Positions 1 to 9,600 of a stretch of DNA of 64,000 nucleotides are shown in pieces. Under the pieces are notes generated by a model. That model worked only from the letters and a program-made list of their open reading frames with translations, ran no database searches and had not been told where the DNA came from. Position 1 is the stretch's first letter, and each line of letters starts with the position of its first letter. The DNA comes from Clostridia bacterium (GTDB taxonomy: Bacteria > Bacillota > Clostridia > Christensenellales > Aristaeellaceae), in assembly GCA_017541105.1 (NCBI GenBank), contig JAFXZS010000016.1, forward strand, positions 237,633 through 301,632, in the 5' to 3' direction. A program made the position numbers and the translations under genes.

Positions 1-210
1 ATCGCGAAGAGAAACGGCGGTATCCGTGAAACGTTTACGGTTCGCCGGGTTTCCTACGGTATTGGCGTTGAGAGAACTTTCCCGATCAACTCTCCCAGAG
101 TCGATCATGTGGACCTGATCCGTCACGGCAAGGTTCGCCGCGCGAAGCTGTACTACCTGCGGTCCCGCCAGGGCAAAGCCGCGAAGATCAAGGAAGTCAA
201 GCGCGTGTAA
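1..210 (+). CDS. rplS: 50S ribosomal protein L19, C-terminal part
   Basis: The window opens inside this gene, so only the last 69 codons are present. The reading frame gives the L19 signature ([20 protein letters not shown], then [24 protein letters not shown]) and ends in a basic tail before TAA at 208-210. L19 sits at the 30S-50S interface of the ribosome. The gene normally closes the rpsP-rimM-trmD-rplS operon in Bacillota, and a strong terminator directly follows it here. The missing N-terminus is due to the window edge. The identification is secure. Confidence 0.97.
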   Translation: MAKRNGGIRETFTVRRVSYGIGVERTFPINSPRVDHVDLIRHGKVRRAKLYYLRSRQGKAAKIKEVKRV

Positions 211-223
211 CATGTTTGTTACG

Positions 224-255
224 CTGCCGCATCACACGATGCGGCAGTTTTTTTC
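224..255 (+). terminator. Rho-independent terminator after rplS
   Basis: A perfect 9-bp stem (CTGCCGCAT, 224-232, with ATGCGGCAG, 239-247) encloses a 6-nt loop and is followed by seven T residues. It sits 14 nt past the rplS stop and separates the ribosomal operon from the following genes. Confidence 0.93.
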
Positions 256-288
256 TTTAAAAAGGTTCCCATTTATTTTCTTATCATG

Positions 289-301
289 TATAATTTATAA
301 T
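289..301 (+). promoter_or_regulatory. possible promoter -10 region for the GH3 gene
   Basis: Two overlapping TATAAT hexamers lie at 289-294 and 296-301 in an AT-rich gap after the rplS terminator. No good TTGACA box lies 16-18 bp upstream, so activator dependence is possible. This is an inference from the -10 sequence and position only. Confidence 0.45.
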
Positions 302-353
302 GGTTTGATATGCAACAGTATCTGCCGCAGAGTACGTTAAGGGAATTCCTTCA

Positions 354-390
354 GTTCCGCACAGCTCCGCCGGAGCCGGTACTGCGGAAC
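354..390 (+). promoter_or_regulatory. large hairpin in the leader of the GH3 gene
   Basis: GTTCCGCA (354-361) pairs perfectly with TGCGGAAC (383-390). Inside it GCTCCG (364-369) pairs with CGGAGC (371-376). The element lies between the proposed promoter and the preferred start codon at 454, so it would fall in a leader of about 150 nt. It could be an RNA structure or an operator palindrome; nothing in it identifies a regulator. Confidence 0.5.
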
Positions 391-453
391 AGCGCACAGA
401 TAAAGAACGACATGATGCAACAAATCCACAATATGCGATCGGGAGATATGATC

Positions 454-2526
454 ATGAGAGACAGGACAGAAGCAAGAAACATGGCAAAGAAACTGGTTGG
501 CCAGATGACACTGGAAGAAAAAGCTTCGCAGCTGAAATACGACGCGCCTGCCATCCCGCGCCTGGGTATTCCCGCATATAACTGGTGGAACGAAGTGCTG
601 CACGGCGTAGCCCGGGCAGGTACCGCCACCGTGTTTCCGCAGGCAATCGGTCTGGCTGCCATGTTTGACGAAGATTTCCAGGAGGAAATCGCTTCTGTCA
701 TCTCCGACGAAGCACGCGCAAAATACAATGGACAGAGCAGCCATGGAGACCGGGATATCTATAAAGGGCTTACCGTATGGAGCCCAAACATCAATATTTT
801 CCGCGATCCCCGCTGGGGGCGCGGACATGAGACCTATGGGGAGGATCCGTACCTGACCAGCCGCCTCGGGGTTCGATTTGTCCAGGGGCTTCAGGGCAAA
901 GGAAAATACCTCAAGGTTGCCGCATGCAGCAAGCATTTTGCCGTTCACTCCGGCCCTGAAGCGCTGCGGCATGAATTTGACGCGGTCGTCAATGCAAAGG
1001 ATTTGAACGAAACTTATCTTCCCGCTTTTGAGGCCACAGTAAAAGAAGCCGGGGTTGAATCGGTCATGGGCGCGTACAACCGCGTCAATGGAGAACCCGC
1101 CTGCGGCAGCGAAACCCTGCTGAAGAAGACACTGCGTGAAAAATGGGGCTTCCAGGGGCATGTTGTCAGTGACTGCTGGGCTGTGCGAGATTTCCATACA
1201 AACCATAAAGTGACCGATACCGCGCCGGAAAGCGCAGCGCTTGCACTGAAGAACGGGTGTGACCTGAACTGCGGAAATACTTATCTGCACATGATAGAAG
1301 CATACCAGGAAGGCCTTGTCACGGAAGAACAGATTACAACCGCATGTGAGCGCCTGTTTACCACGCGCTGCCTGCTGGGCCTGTTTGACGGAAACTGCGA
1401 ATTCAACCGTATCCCTGTTACCGACTGCGATACGGATGATCATGATGCAATGGCGCTGAAGGCAGCGGAAAAAAGCATGGTTCTGCTTGAAAACGACGGA
1501 ACGCTGCCGCTGAATGCTTCCGATATCCGGACGGTGGCCGTGATCGGTCCCAACGCGGACAGCATACCCGCACTGGAAGGCAACTACAACGGAACCAGCA
1601 GCCGATATGTTACCTTCCTGGAAGGGATTCGCACATACTGCAAAGCACATCGAATCAGGGTGCTGTACAGCCTGGGATGCCATCTTTTCCGGGACAGAAC
1701 ATCCGGACTGGCCCAGGCGGACGACCGGTTGGCTGAAGCTGCCATGTACGCGGAAGCGGCAGACGTTACCATTGCCTGCGTCGGGCTGGATGCCGGACTG
1801 GAGGGCGAGGAAGGCGACACGGGTAACGAATATTTCAGCGGAGATAAAAAAGATCTGCTGATTCCGGAATCTCAGCGTAAGCTGATGAATACGCTTATGA
1901 ATTCCGCCAAAAAGCTGGTTACCGTCATTGCTGCCGGTTCCTCCATGAACGTAGAGGGCGGCAACGCGAAGATTATCGCGTGGTACCCGGGTCAGGCCGG
2001 AGGAACAGCCCTTGCCGAACTGCTTTTCGGAGAGAAAAACCCGAGCGGCCATCTGCCGGTTACTTTCTACAGGGATATCGCTGATTTGCCTGCCTTTGAA
2101 GACTACAGCATGAAGGACAGAACCTACCGCTATTTTTCCGGAGATGTCCTTTATCCATTTGGGTTCGGCCTCAGCTATACGACATGGGCGCTTTCGGACC
2201 CCGTCAAGGAGGGAAATACGGTCAAAGTGATGGTTTCCAACACCGGCAGCAGGGACGGGGATGCCGTGGTACAGGTCTATGTCCGGTGTAAAGACAGGAA
2301 TGCTCCGTTGTTCCCGCGGCTTTGCGGATTCGGACGTATCTCCGTTCCGGCAGGGGAAGCGAGGCTTCTTTCCGTGCACCTGGATCCGCTGGCGGATACG
2401 GTTGTGGACGAAAAGGGCGAACGTATTGCGGTTTCAGGGAAAACCTTCTATATCGGTATGAGCCAGCCTGATGAGAAGAGCATTCGCATTTGCGGTGTAA
2501 CACCTCTTAAACTGGATGAGGAATAA
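454..2526 (+). CDS. glycoside hydrolase family 3 protein, probable beta-xylosidase/beta-glucosidase
   Basis: A 690-residue GH3 enzyme releasing terminal sugars from beta-linked oligosaccharides. The N-terminal half is the GH3 TIM barrel (YNWWNEVLHGVAR near the start, then DPRWGRGHETYGEDP and SKHFAVHSGPE). The nucleophile Asp240 lies in HVVSDCWAV. The (alpha/beta) sandwich domain and a C-terminal fibronectin-III-like domain (GDAVVQVYV) follow. The WWNEVLHG motif resembles the plant/bacterial beta-xylosidase branch, so xylosidase is favoured, but specificity cannot be read from sequence. No signal peptide is seen, so it should act inside the cell. The frame is open from 310, but GGGAG at 441-445 sits 8 nt before ATG 454, and homology begins just after it. 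It stands alone between the rplS terminator and a DUF2461 gene. Confidence 0.88.
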   Translation: MRDRTEARNMAKKLVGQMTLEEKASQLKYDAPAIPRLGIPAYNWWNEVLHGVARAGTATVFPQAIGLAAMFDEDFQEEIASVISDEARAKYNGQSSHGDRDIYKGLTVWSPNINIFRDPRWGRGHETYGEDPYLTSRLGVRFVQGLQGKGKYLKVAACSKHFAVHSGPEALRHEFDAVVNAKDLNETYLPAFEATVKEAGVESVMGAYNRVNGEPACGSETLLKKTLREKWGFQGHVVSDCWAVRDFHTNHKVTDTAPESAALALKNGCDLNCGNTYLHMIEAYQEGLVTEEQITTACERLFTTRCLLGLFDGNCEFNRIPVTDCDTDDHDAMALKAAEKSMVLLENDGTLPLNASDIRTVAVIGPNADSIPALEGNYNGTSSRYVTFLEGIRTYCKAHRIRVLYSLGCHLFRDRTSGLAQADDRLAEAAMYAEAADVTIACVGLDAGLEGEEGDTGNEYFSGDKKDLLIPESQRKLMNTLMNSAKKLVTVIAAGSSMNVEGGNAKIIAWYPGQAGGTALAELLFGEKNPSGHLPVTFYRDIADLPAFEDYSMKDRTYRYFSGDVLYPFGFGLSYTTWALSDPVKEGNTVKVMVSNTGSRDGDAVVQVYVRCKDRNAPLFPRLCGFGRISVPAGEARLLSVHLDPLADTVVDEKGERIAVSGKTFYIGMSQPDEKSIRICGVTPLKLDEE

Positions 2527-2544
2527 ATGAGCAGGGAGGCACAC

Positions 2545-3240
2545 ATGTTCTCCGGATTCTCCGAAGAGACCATTCAATTCTTTCTGGATCTGAAATTCAA
2601 CAACTATACGGATTATTTTCATCAGCAGCACGACCGATATATTGAGACGGTTCAGAAACCTTTCTATGAAATGATTGAAGATCTTGGGCCTGCCATGCTG
2701 AAAATCGATCCGGAAATGGAGGTCAGGCCATATAAATGTTTATCCCGCATTCACCGGGATACCCGGTTTTCCAGGGATAAAAGCCCTTATCGGGATCACC
2801 TGTGGTTCCTGTTCAGGAAAGCTGCAGAACCGAGAGACAGAAGCCTGTTTTATTACTTTGAACTTGGTCCGGACCGGCTGAGCTGGGGAATGGGATTCTG
2901 GAATGAAAACCGTGAAGCGTTGGATATCTTCCGCAAAAGAATGCGTGCAAATCCAGAAGGGATGCTTGCTTTTCTGAATGATCTGGAACTTGAAAAGCGG
3001 CATCTGCTCCTGGGAGGATCGGTACACAAAAAGATGGCGCTGCCTCCGGAAATCCCGGAAAGACTGAAAAGATGGTATCTGGCAAAAGATTTTTACATCG
3101 GAAAATGGATGCCTGATTACCGGCAGGTCTATACGGAAAAGATCTGCGGCACGGTACGGAAAGATTTCCAGGCGATGGCTCCGCTGTACAGACTGCTGCG
3201 GGGATATGCAGACGAAATATTACAAACCGGAGGGGAATAA
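2545..3240 (+). CDS. DUF2461 family protein
   Basis: A 231-residue soluble protein of the DUF2461/TIGR02453 family, recognised from the opening FSGFSEETIQFFLDLKFNN, the YKCLSRIHRDTRFSRDKSPY segment and the spacing of the conserved Arg and Lys residues. The family is widespread in bacteria and some fungi and has no established biochemical function. ATG 2545 is preferred over the in-frame ATG 2527 because GGGAGG at 2534-2539 is well placed for it. It follows the GH3 gene by 18 nt and touches the phosphohexomutase gene, so the three are probably cotranscribed. Confidence 0.85.
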   Translation: MFSGFSEETIQFFLDLKFNNYTDYFHQQHDRYIETVQKPFYEMIEDLGPAMLKIDPEMEVRPYKCLSRIHRDTRFSRDKSPYRDHLWFLFRKAAEPRDRSLFYYFELGPDRLSWGMGFWNENREALDIFRKRMRANPEGMLAFLNDLELEKRHLLLGGSVHKKMALPPEIPERLKRWYLAKDFYIGKWMPDYRQVYTEKICGTVRKDFQAMAPLYRLLRGYADEILQTGGE

Positions 3241-3241
3241 G

Positions 3242-4750
3242 ATGAACTGGATGGCATTGAAAAGCGGATCAGACGTACGTGGAACCGCAATCGGCGAAGG
3301 AACAACGCTGACAGACCATGTTGCCAGAAATCTGGGAATGGCATTCGCCCTGTCTCTCGCGGCCCAAAAGAACAAGGATATCCGCCGGATTACCATTGCA
3401 CTCGGAAGAGACAGCCGGGTTACAGGCCCCGGATTGCTGGCGGCAGCGGCAGACGGAATCCGCAGAAGCGGAGCCGGTGTTATGGATTTCGGCCTGTGCA
3501 CGACACCGGCCATGTATATGTGCACAATTACCCATGGATTTGAACCGGACGGATCGATCATGATTACCGCAAGCCACCATCCATGGAATAAGAACGGACT
3601 GAAATTCTTCACGGAAAAAGGCGGTCTGGAAGGCCGCGAAATTGAAAAACTGCTTCAATCGGCTCAGTCACTGGACGCCGAAAAGTCTGCTGCTGTCGGA
3701 TCATACCGGGAGATCGCATTCCTGCCCGTCTACCGGAAGCAGCTGTCAGACAGAATCCGGGCAGGCCTTCACAGCGGAGATGACATGCCTCTGAAAGGAC
3801 TCCATATTGCCGTTGACGCCGGAAACGGCGCAGGCGGATTTTACGCTGAATTGCTGAAGGATCTCGGCGCAGACACGGAGGGCAGCCAGTTCCTGGACCC
3901 TGACGGCACCTTCCCGAATCATATTCCGAACCCGGAAAACGAAACGGCAATTCAGTCTCTGCAGAAAGCCGTCCTGAACGCCCATGCCGATCTGGGCGTG
4001 ATCTTTGACACGGACTGCGACCGTGCGGGAATTGTGGACGCAGACGGTAAAGAGATCAACCGGAACCGTCTGATTGCGCTGATCAGCGCCATCCTGCTGG
4101 AAGAACATCCCGGACAGACAATTGTCACTGATTCCGTGACTTCCTCCGGGCTGAAAAGCTTCATTGCCCGGCATAGCGGAGAGCACTACCGGTATAAGCG
4201 TGGATACCGGAATGTCATCGACGAAGCAATCCGTCTGAACGGTGAAGGAAAAGAATGTCCTCTTGCGATTGAGACCAGCGGCCATGCCGCGCTGAAGGAG
4301 AACCATTTTCTTGACGACGGCATGTACCTTGTCACCGTACTGATTGTTAAAGCCATGCAGATGAAGAAACAGGGACTGTCGCTGGGTTCCCTGATTGCCG
4401 ATCTGAAGGATCCGATCGAAAGCACGGAGATTCGATTACCGATCCAGGAAGAGGATTTCAGGCCAAAGGGAGAGGAAATCATCCGAAGGGTCAGGGATTT
4501 CGCAGAGGCGGACGATACGTGGCATATTGCGCCGGACAACCGGGAAGGGATCAGGATTTCCTTCGATCTGTGCGGGGAATCGGATTCCGGATGGTTCCTC
4601 CTGCGGCTGAGTGTTCATGATCCCGTGCTCCCTCTGAACGCGGAGAGCGATGTTCCGGGCGGAGTACGGATCATGCTGCGGAAGTTATATGATGCGGTAA
4701 AAGATATACAGGGAATTGATTTTTCTTCTTTGAAAGATTCCATTGTATGA
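3242..4750 (+). CDS. phosphomannomutase/phosphoglucomutase (alpha-D-phosphohexomutase)
   Basis: A 502-residue alpha-D-phosphohexomutase that interconverts hexose 1- and 6-phosphates through a phosphoserine enzyme. The active-site loop TASHHPWNKNGLK carries the phosphorylated Ser111. The metal loop is DTDCDR and the sugar-specificity loop ETSGH is followed by FLDDGMY. The C-terminal phosphate-binding domain is present (REGIRISFD). Whether glucose or mannose is preferred cannot be decided here; the ETSGH loop fits bifunctional PMM/PGM enzymes. Start ATG 3242 follows a GGAGGGG site; an open frame from 3206 overlaps the upstream gene and is not used. It could feed glucose-1-phosphate to the glycogen operon at 52-56 kb (inference). 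Confidence 0.9.
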   Translation: MNWMALKSGSDVRGTAIGEGTTLTDHVARNLGMAFALSLAAQKNKDIRRITIALGRDSRVTGPGLLAAAADGIRRSGAGVMDFGLCTTPAMYMCTITHGFEPDGSIMITASHHPWNKNGLKFFTEKGGLEGREIEKLLQSAQSLDAEKSAAVGSYREIAFLPVYRKQLSDRIRAGLHSGDDMPLKGLHIAVDAGNGAGGFYAELLKDLGADTEGSQFLDPDGTFPNHIPNPENETAIQSLQKAVLNAHADLGVIFDTDCDRAGIVDADGKEINRNRLIALISAILLEEHPGQTIVTDSVTSSGLKSFIARHSGEHYRYKRGYRNVIDEAIRLNGEGKECPLAIETSGHAALKENHFLDDGMYLVTVLIVKAMQMKKQGLSLGSLIADLKDPIESTEIRLPIQEEDFRPKGEEIIRRVRDFAEADDTWHIAPDNREGIRISFDLCGESDSGWFLLRLSVHDPVLPLNAESDVPGGVRIMLRKLYDAVKDIQGIDFSSLKDSIV

Positions 4751-4774
4751 GGATAACAGGCGGAGAAACAGCAG

Positions 4775-5656
4775 ATGAACGAAATGAATGCTCCCATTCA
4801 ATGGTATCCGGGGCACATGGCCAAAGCCCGCAGACAGCTTGCGGATCAGATCAGGAAAACCGACCTTGTGATTGAACTTTGCGATGCACGGCTTCCGTTT
4901 TCAAGCAGAAACCCCGAACTCAACAAAATGGTTGCCGGGAAAAAACGGATCCTGTTTTTGAATAAAGCCGATCTTGCAGATCCGAACGCAACAAAAGCCT
5001 GGACTGCAGCATTCAGGAGGGACGGACTGGACGCTTATCCGATTGACGCGACCCGGCTGCGGAATAAGGAAATCCTGAACCTGATCCAGCAGGCCACCCG
5101 TGAACTGATCGAAAAAGCGCTTGCCAAAGGAGTGCGCAAAACCATACGGGCCATGGTTATCGGTGTTCCGAATGTCGGAAAAAGCACGATGATTAACCGA
5201 CTGTACGGATCCGGTATCACCTCGACAGAAGACCGTCCCGGTGTGACCCGGAGCCAGCGATGGGTGCGGATCAATCCATATCTTGAGTTCCTTGATACGC
5301 CAGGCATGCTGTGGCCAAGGCTGGACGACCAGATTGCAGCAAAGCGGTTATGCTATATCGGCTCCGTCAACGATGAGGTTGTGGATCTGTACGCCCTGAC
5401 CATTTCACTGCTGGAAGACCTTTCTGCTCATTGCCCTGAAACACTCAGGACCCGGTTCCATCTTGAAAGCGTTGAACCGCGGGGAACAGATCTGCTTGAC
5501 GCTGCCTGCAAAGGCAGGGGATGGCTGCTGAAAGGAAACCGATACGATTACGACAGGGCCTGCAGCATCATTCTGGACGAATTCAGGGCCGGAAAGCTCG
5601 GAAGGATCACATTGGAAGAACCGGCCGATATAACGGAGGAAAATCAACTTGATTGA
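4775..5656 (+). CDS. rbgA: ribosome biogenesis GTPase RbgA (YlqF)
   Basis: A 293-residue circularly permuted GTPase that helps late 50S subunit assembly. The N-terminal IQWYPGHMAKARR is the RbgA/YlqF signature. The G motifs appear in permuted order: G4 (NKADL, from residue 63) comes before G1 (GVPNVGKS, 130-137) and G3 (DTPG, 174-177). The C-terminal ANTAR-like helical region is present and the length is standard. It lies in the conserved Bacillota order rplS...rbgA-rnhB, although three genes separate it from rplS here. ATG 4784 is an alternative start. Confidence 0.95.
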   Translation: MNEMNAPIQWYPGHMAKARRQLADQIRKTDLVIELCDARLPFSSRNPELNKMVAGKKRILFLNKADLADPNATKAWTAAFRRDGLDAYPIDATRLRNKEILNLIQQATRELIEKALAKGVRKTIRAMVIGVPNVGKSTMINRLYGSGITSTEDRPGVTRSQRWVRINPYLEFLDTPGMLWPRLDDQIAAKRLCYIGSVNDEVVDLYALTISLLEDLSAHCPETLRTRFHLESVEPRGTDLLDAACKGRGWLLKGNRYDYDRACSIILDEFRAGKLGRITLEEPADITEENQLD

Positions 5657-6260
5657 CAGACACCAAAGAGCCTCTGCACTTCTGCAATTCGAAGATGCCT
5701 TCAGAGAAGATGGCGCGGTTGTCGCTGGAATGGATGAGGTCGGGCGCGGACCGTTGGCGGGAAACGTTGTGACTGCCTGTGTGGTTATGCCGGCCGAACC
5801 TCTGCTGATCTGGGTGGACGACAGCAAGAAGCTGAGTGAGAGCAGAAGGGAAAAGGTTTACGAGGAAATCATGAATGTGGCGCTGTATGTGGGCATCGGC
5901 CAGGTGAGCCCGGCGGAGATCGACGAGATCAACATTCTGCAGGCCACAAAAAAAGCGATGCGGATCGCGGCGGAAAACATCCCGGCTGATTTTTTTCTGA
6001 TCGATGCTGTCAGCGGGCTCGGGCTAAAAGGGAAAGAAGTGGCCATTATCAAGGGAGACGCGACAGCCTACAGCATTGCGGCCGCCAGCATTGTAGCCAA
6101 GGTCACACGGGACAGGCAGATGGCTGCGCTGGACAGGATCTATCCCGAATACGGTTTTGCGCGCAATAAAGGATACGGAACACGGGAGCATATAGAGGCC
6201 ATCCGAAAATACGGTCCCTGCCCGGAACACAGGCGGACCTTCATTAAAAATTTCATATGA
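5649..6260 (+). CDS. rnhB: ribonuclease HII
   Basis: A 203-residue RNase HII that cuts RNA in RNA/DNA hybrids and removes single ribonucleotides from DNA. The catalytic pair Asp29-Glu30 lies in GMDEVGRGPLAG, followed by DDSKKLSE, the LIDAVSG segment with a further acidic residue, and GYGTREHIEAI near the end. Translation begins at TTG 5649, supported by GGAGG at 5635-5639; the start overlaps the rbgA stop by 8 nt, which suggests translational coupling. A second RNase H (rnhA) lies at 19,775. Confidence 0.95.
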   Translation: MIDRHQRASALLQFEDAFREDGAVVAGMDEVGRGPLAGNVVTACVVMPAEPLLIWVDDSKKLSESRREKVYEEIMNVALYVGIGQVSPAEIDEINILQATKKAMRIAAENIPADFFLIDAVSGLGLKGKEVAIIKGDATAYSIAAASIVAKVTRDRQMAALDRIYPEYGFARNKGYGTREHIEAIRKYGPCPEHRRTFIKNFI

Positions 6261-6625
6261 AACAGACATATGAAACCGGCCTGACGGGAGAAAAAACCGC
6301 CGAGGAATATCTCTGCGGAGAGCTGGACATGATCTGCCTTGAACGCAGATACAGAAATAAGTGCGGAGAAATCGACCTGATCATGCTGGATCAGGATACG
6401 GTCGTTTTTGTTGAAGTCAAAACGAGAAGAAACAGCGCACCGGGAGAAGGACTGAGCGCGGTGAACCGAACCAAACAGACGCGAATCGCGCGGGCCGCGA
6501 TGATCTACCTCATGCAGAAAAAATGGATACGGCGGCCTGTACGGTTTGATCTGATCGAGATCAACAGAAATGAGATTCTGCATATTCCGGATGCTTTCCA
6601 GCCGGGCGGGCAGTTTTATTGCTGA
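6257..6625 (+). CDS. YraN/UPF0102 family endonuclease-like protein
   Basis: A 122-residue protein of the UPF0102 (YraN) family, which has the PD-(D/E)XK nuclease fold. The conserved core GEKTAEEYL, then EIDLIMLDQDTVVFVEVKTR, supplies the acidic residues and the E-x-K motif. Its role is not firmly known; family members are thought to act in DNA repair or recombination. The ATG overlaps the rnhB stop codon (ATGA), and the rnhB-yraN-comM-dprA-topA neighbourhood fits a DNA-processing cluster. Confidence 0.9.
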   Translation: MKQTYETGLTGEKTAEEYLCGELDMICLERRYRNKCGEIDLIMLDQDTVVFVEVKTRRNSAPGEGLSAVNRTKQTRIARAAMIYLMQKKWIRRPVRFDLIEINRNEILHIPDAFQPGGQFYC

Positions 6626-6638
6626 GAGGATGACCACA

Positions 6639-9600
6639 ATGCCTGAAAAGAAGGGTTTCATGCGATTGCTTTTTCCGGCCTTTCTGTGGATGCTGCTGAT
6701 CTGCTTTATCAGCGCATATGCGGAAGATGGCAGCGAAAATCTCCTGTATAACGGAAGCTTTGAAATTCTGGATGAAGACCGGATGCCGGAAGGTTGGTTT
6801 ACCGATGCCTATCTTATGGATCCGGGTTATTCCATATTCCAGATCTCCGATGAAACGGAAGGAATGACTTCCCGGGCGGCGGTGATCCATAACACTGCAC
6901 AGAACGACGCACGCTTCGCCCAGGTTGTTCATGTCAATCCGGATTCCTTGTATTGCCTGAGCGGATATGTGCTTGCCGAAAACGTACAGGAAGGACATGG
7001 GGCCAATCTCAGCGTTGAAGGCGTGTATGCATTCAGTGAGAAGGTTTACGACACAGACGGACAATGGGAATATATTGAGTACTACGGCGAAACAGGACCG
7101 GATCAGAATACGCTCACCGTATTTGCCAGAGTGGGCGGATACAGCGGAATGAGCAAAGGGACTGCCCGGTTTGACGATCTGTGCCTGAAAGAAGTGGAAG
7201 CTGTTCCGGAAGGCGTAATTGCGGACCGTTGGTTTGTTCTGGATTATGACGACCTGTACGACGGGGATGATTACGACGACGAAGACGGGATTGATACAAC
7301 AGCCGGCCCGGCATGGCCGTGGATTACGTTTGCTGCCGTCCTGTACGGCCTGATCTTTTTCGCGGTAATCTGTCAGAATCCCAAAGAGGAAAATACAATC
7401 CGGAGCAGGGAAGATAAGAAGGCTTTCCCGATCGTTCCGATTCTTTTGACCGCACTGGCCCTGAGAATGATTCTCAGTGCCATGATTGCCGGATACAGCG
7501 TGGATGTCAACTGTTTCCTGAGCTGGGGATATACGATGTGGAAAAACGGTCCAGCCCGGTTCTATCTGGAGACGAGTTTCTGTGATTACCCTCCGCTGTA
7601 TACTTATGTGCTTGGGTTCAATTCCTGGTTCTCCGACATTACAGGCGGCGGAGATGCATGGACGCGCCTGGTCTTCAGGTTCATTCCATGCGTATGCGAC
7701 GTGGCCGGATGCCTGATGCTGGTGACCTACTTCCGGGCAGACAATCGTACAAACCGGAAACTGCCCGGAATTGTGCTGGCCCTGACCGCGTTCAATCCGG
7801 CAATGATCCTGAACAGCGCCGCGTGGGGGCAGATGGACAGCGTACTGTGCATGCTGCTTCTTGCAGTCGCCGTTTCAGCGGTTGAAGGAAAATGGATCCG
7901 CGCGATTCCCCTGTATGTTATTGCATTCCTGATAAAGCCGCAGGCTTTCATGCTGGGTTTTCTCGGGCTGACTTTCATTATCCAGGCTGCAGTCAAAGAC
8001 CGTAAAACCATCAAACCCATTCTGGCCGGCTGCGGAATCGGCATCCTGCTGATTGCCGTATGCGTAATTCCGTTCGGAGTCAACCAGGAGTTCGGATGGC
8101 TGATCAGAAAATACACAGATACGCTGAGTTCCTATCCCTATGCTACGGTCAACACTGCGAATTTTTACTACATTCTGGGAGGAAACTGGAAGGGAATCAC
8201 CCAGCAGCCTCATATTGCTGCGCCGCTGCTTCTTGCCGCTGCCGTGCTGGCACACGGGATCGCCTGGACGAAACTGAACCGGAACAGAAGGTTTTACCGG
8301 ATTGAAACTGCCGTGTCCTTGCTGACGGGATTGTACTTTCTCGGATGCGCGTTTGCCGGTGCGGACTGGTCACTGATCGGCATCGGGGCGATGGTATATT
8401 CTTTTATGATCGTGATATCGATTGCTGTCAGAAAAGGAGATATACGGATATTACCGTATCTCGGCGCATTGCTTTTCATCCTGCTCTATGTTTTCGGTAT
8501 CAAGATGCATGAACGCTATCTGTTCCCTGCACTGTTCCTGCTGCTGTTTGCGTGGATGCTGCACAGGGACAGGAGAATCCTGTATCTGCTGATCCTGTTT
8601 ACCAGCACGATGTTTATCAATGAAGGAATTGTGCTGGATAACAGCATCCGGCTGGGTGCAAGCGGAGGGCATCTGAACACAGATACCGTATGGCTGGCGG
8701 ATCTTCTCAGCATCCTGAATATCCTCGGTGCCGGTTACGCGGTGTTTCTCGGATACCGGCTGCTTCACGGCAGCCTGCTGCAATCACCTGTAAGGATTCC
8801 CACCGTTCTGCCTGTCCGGAGCATTGACAAATCTGTCCTTGAAACAGCTCCGAGCCATGACCGGAAACTGCACTGGAACCGGCGGGATACCGTCCTTCTC
8901 ACAGTGATTACCCTGCTTTATTCCGCCCTGTGCCTGACCACGCTCGGAAGCACAAAAGCTCCGCAAACCGCATGGACTTCCTCTTCCGAAGAGGAAGAGA
9001 TCGTTTTCGATCTGCAGGAATACAGGGATGACATCCGTATCCTGTATTTTGCACAGGTCAGCCGGGAAGATTTCACCGTATCGCAGAGTGAAGACGGAAT
9101 CCTATGGGACGAAGAAACCCCGGCACAGATGGATCAGGGACAATGCTGGAAATGGAAATATGTTACGTATTCCGCAGACAACGGGGACGGTACACGTACC
9201 TATTATAACAATCCGGAAACCGTCATTCATTTTTCGGGAAGGTATATCCGGATCACTTCCGGGCAGGTCGGGCTGGCAATCTGTGAAATTCTGTTCCGGG
9301 ACCCCGACGGGAACAGCATTCCCGCAGTGATCCACAGCCGGACCGGAGAAAACAAGGATTCTCCTCTTTATTCAGACCCCCTTGCGCTTCTGGATGAGCC
9401 GGACACCCTGGAAAACCTGCCGACTGTCTTTTTCGGAACACAGGACGGCGAAGCGGAGCCCTCCTGGTGGAACAGTACTTATTTTGATGAGATATACCAC
9501 GCAAGGACCGGATATGAATTTCTGAAGGGAACAGTGCCTTACGAGACCAGCCATCCGCCGCTCGGAAAGGTTTTTATGAGCTGGTGTATTTCAATATTCG

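Noticed and set aside
310-453. N-terminal 48-codon extension of the GH3 frame
   Set aside because: No GH3 similarity, nested inverted repeats, and a better ribosome site before ATG 454.
337-2379. 680-codon open frame on the - strand opposite the GH3 gene
   Set aside because: It mirrors the GH3 gene, has no ribosome site or family motifs, and the + strand frame has full GH3 conservation.
6570-6638. Earlier Met codons of the glycosyltransferase frame
   Set aside because: They overlap the yraN coding region; the GAGAGG site fits ATG 6639, which is followed by a signal-anchor-like segment.
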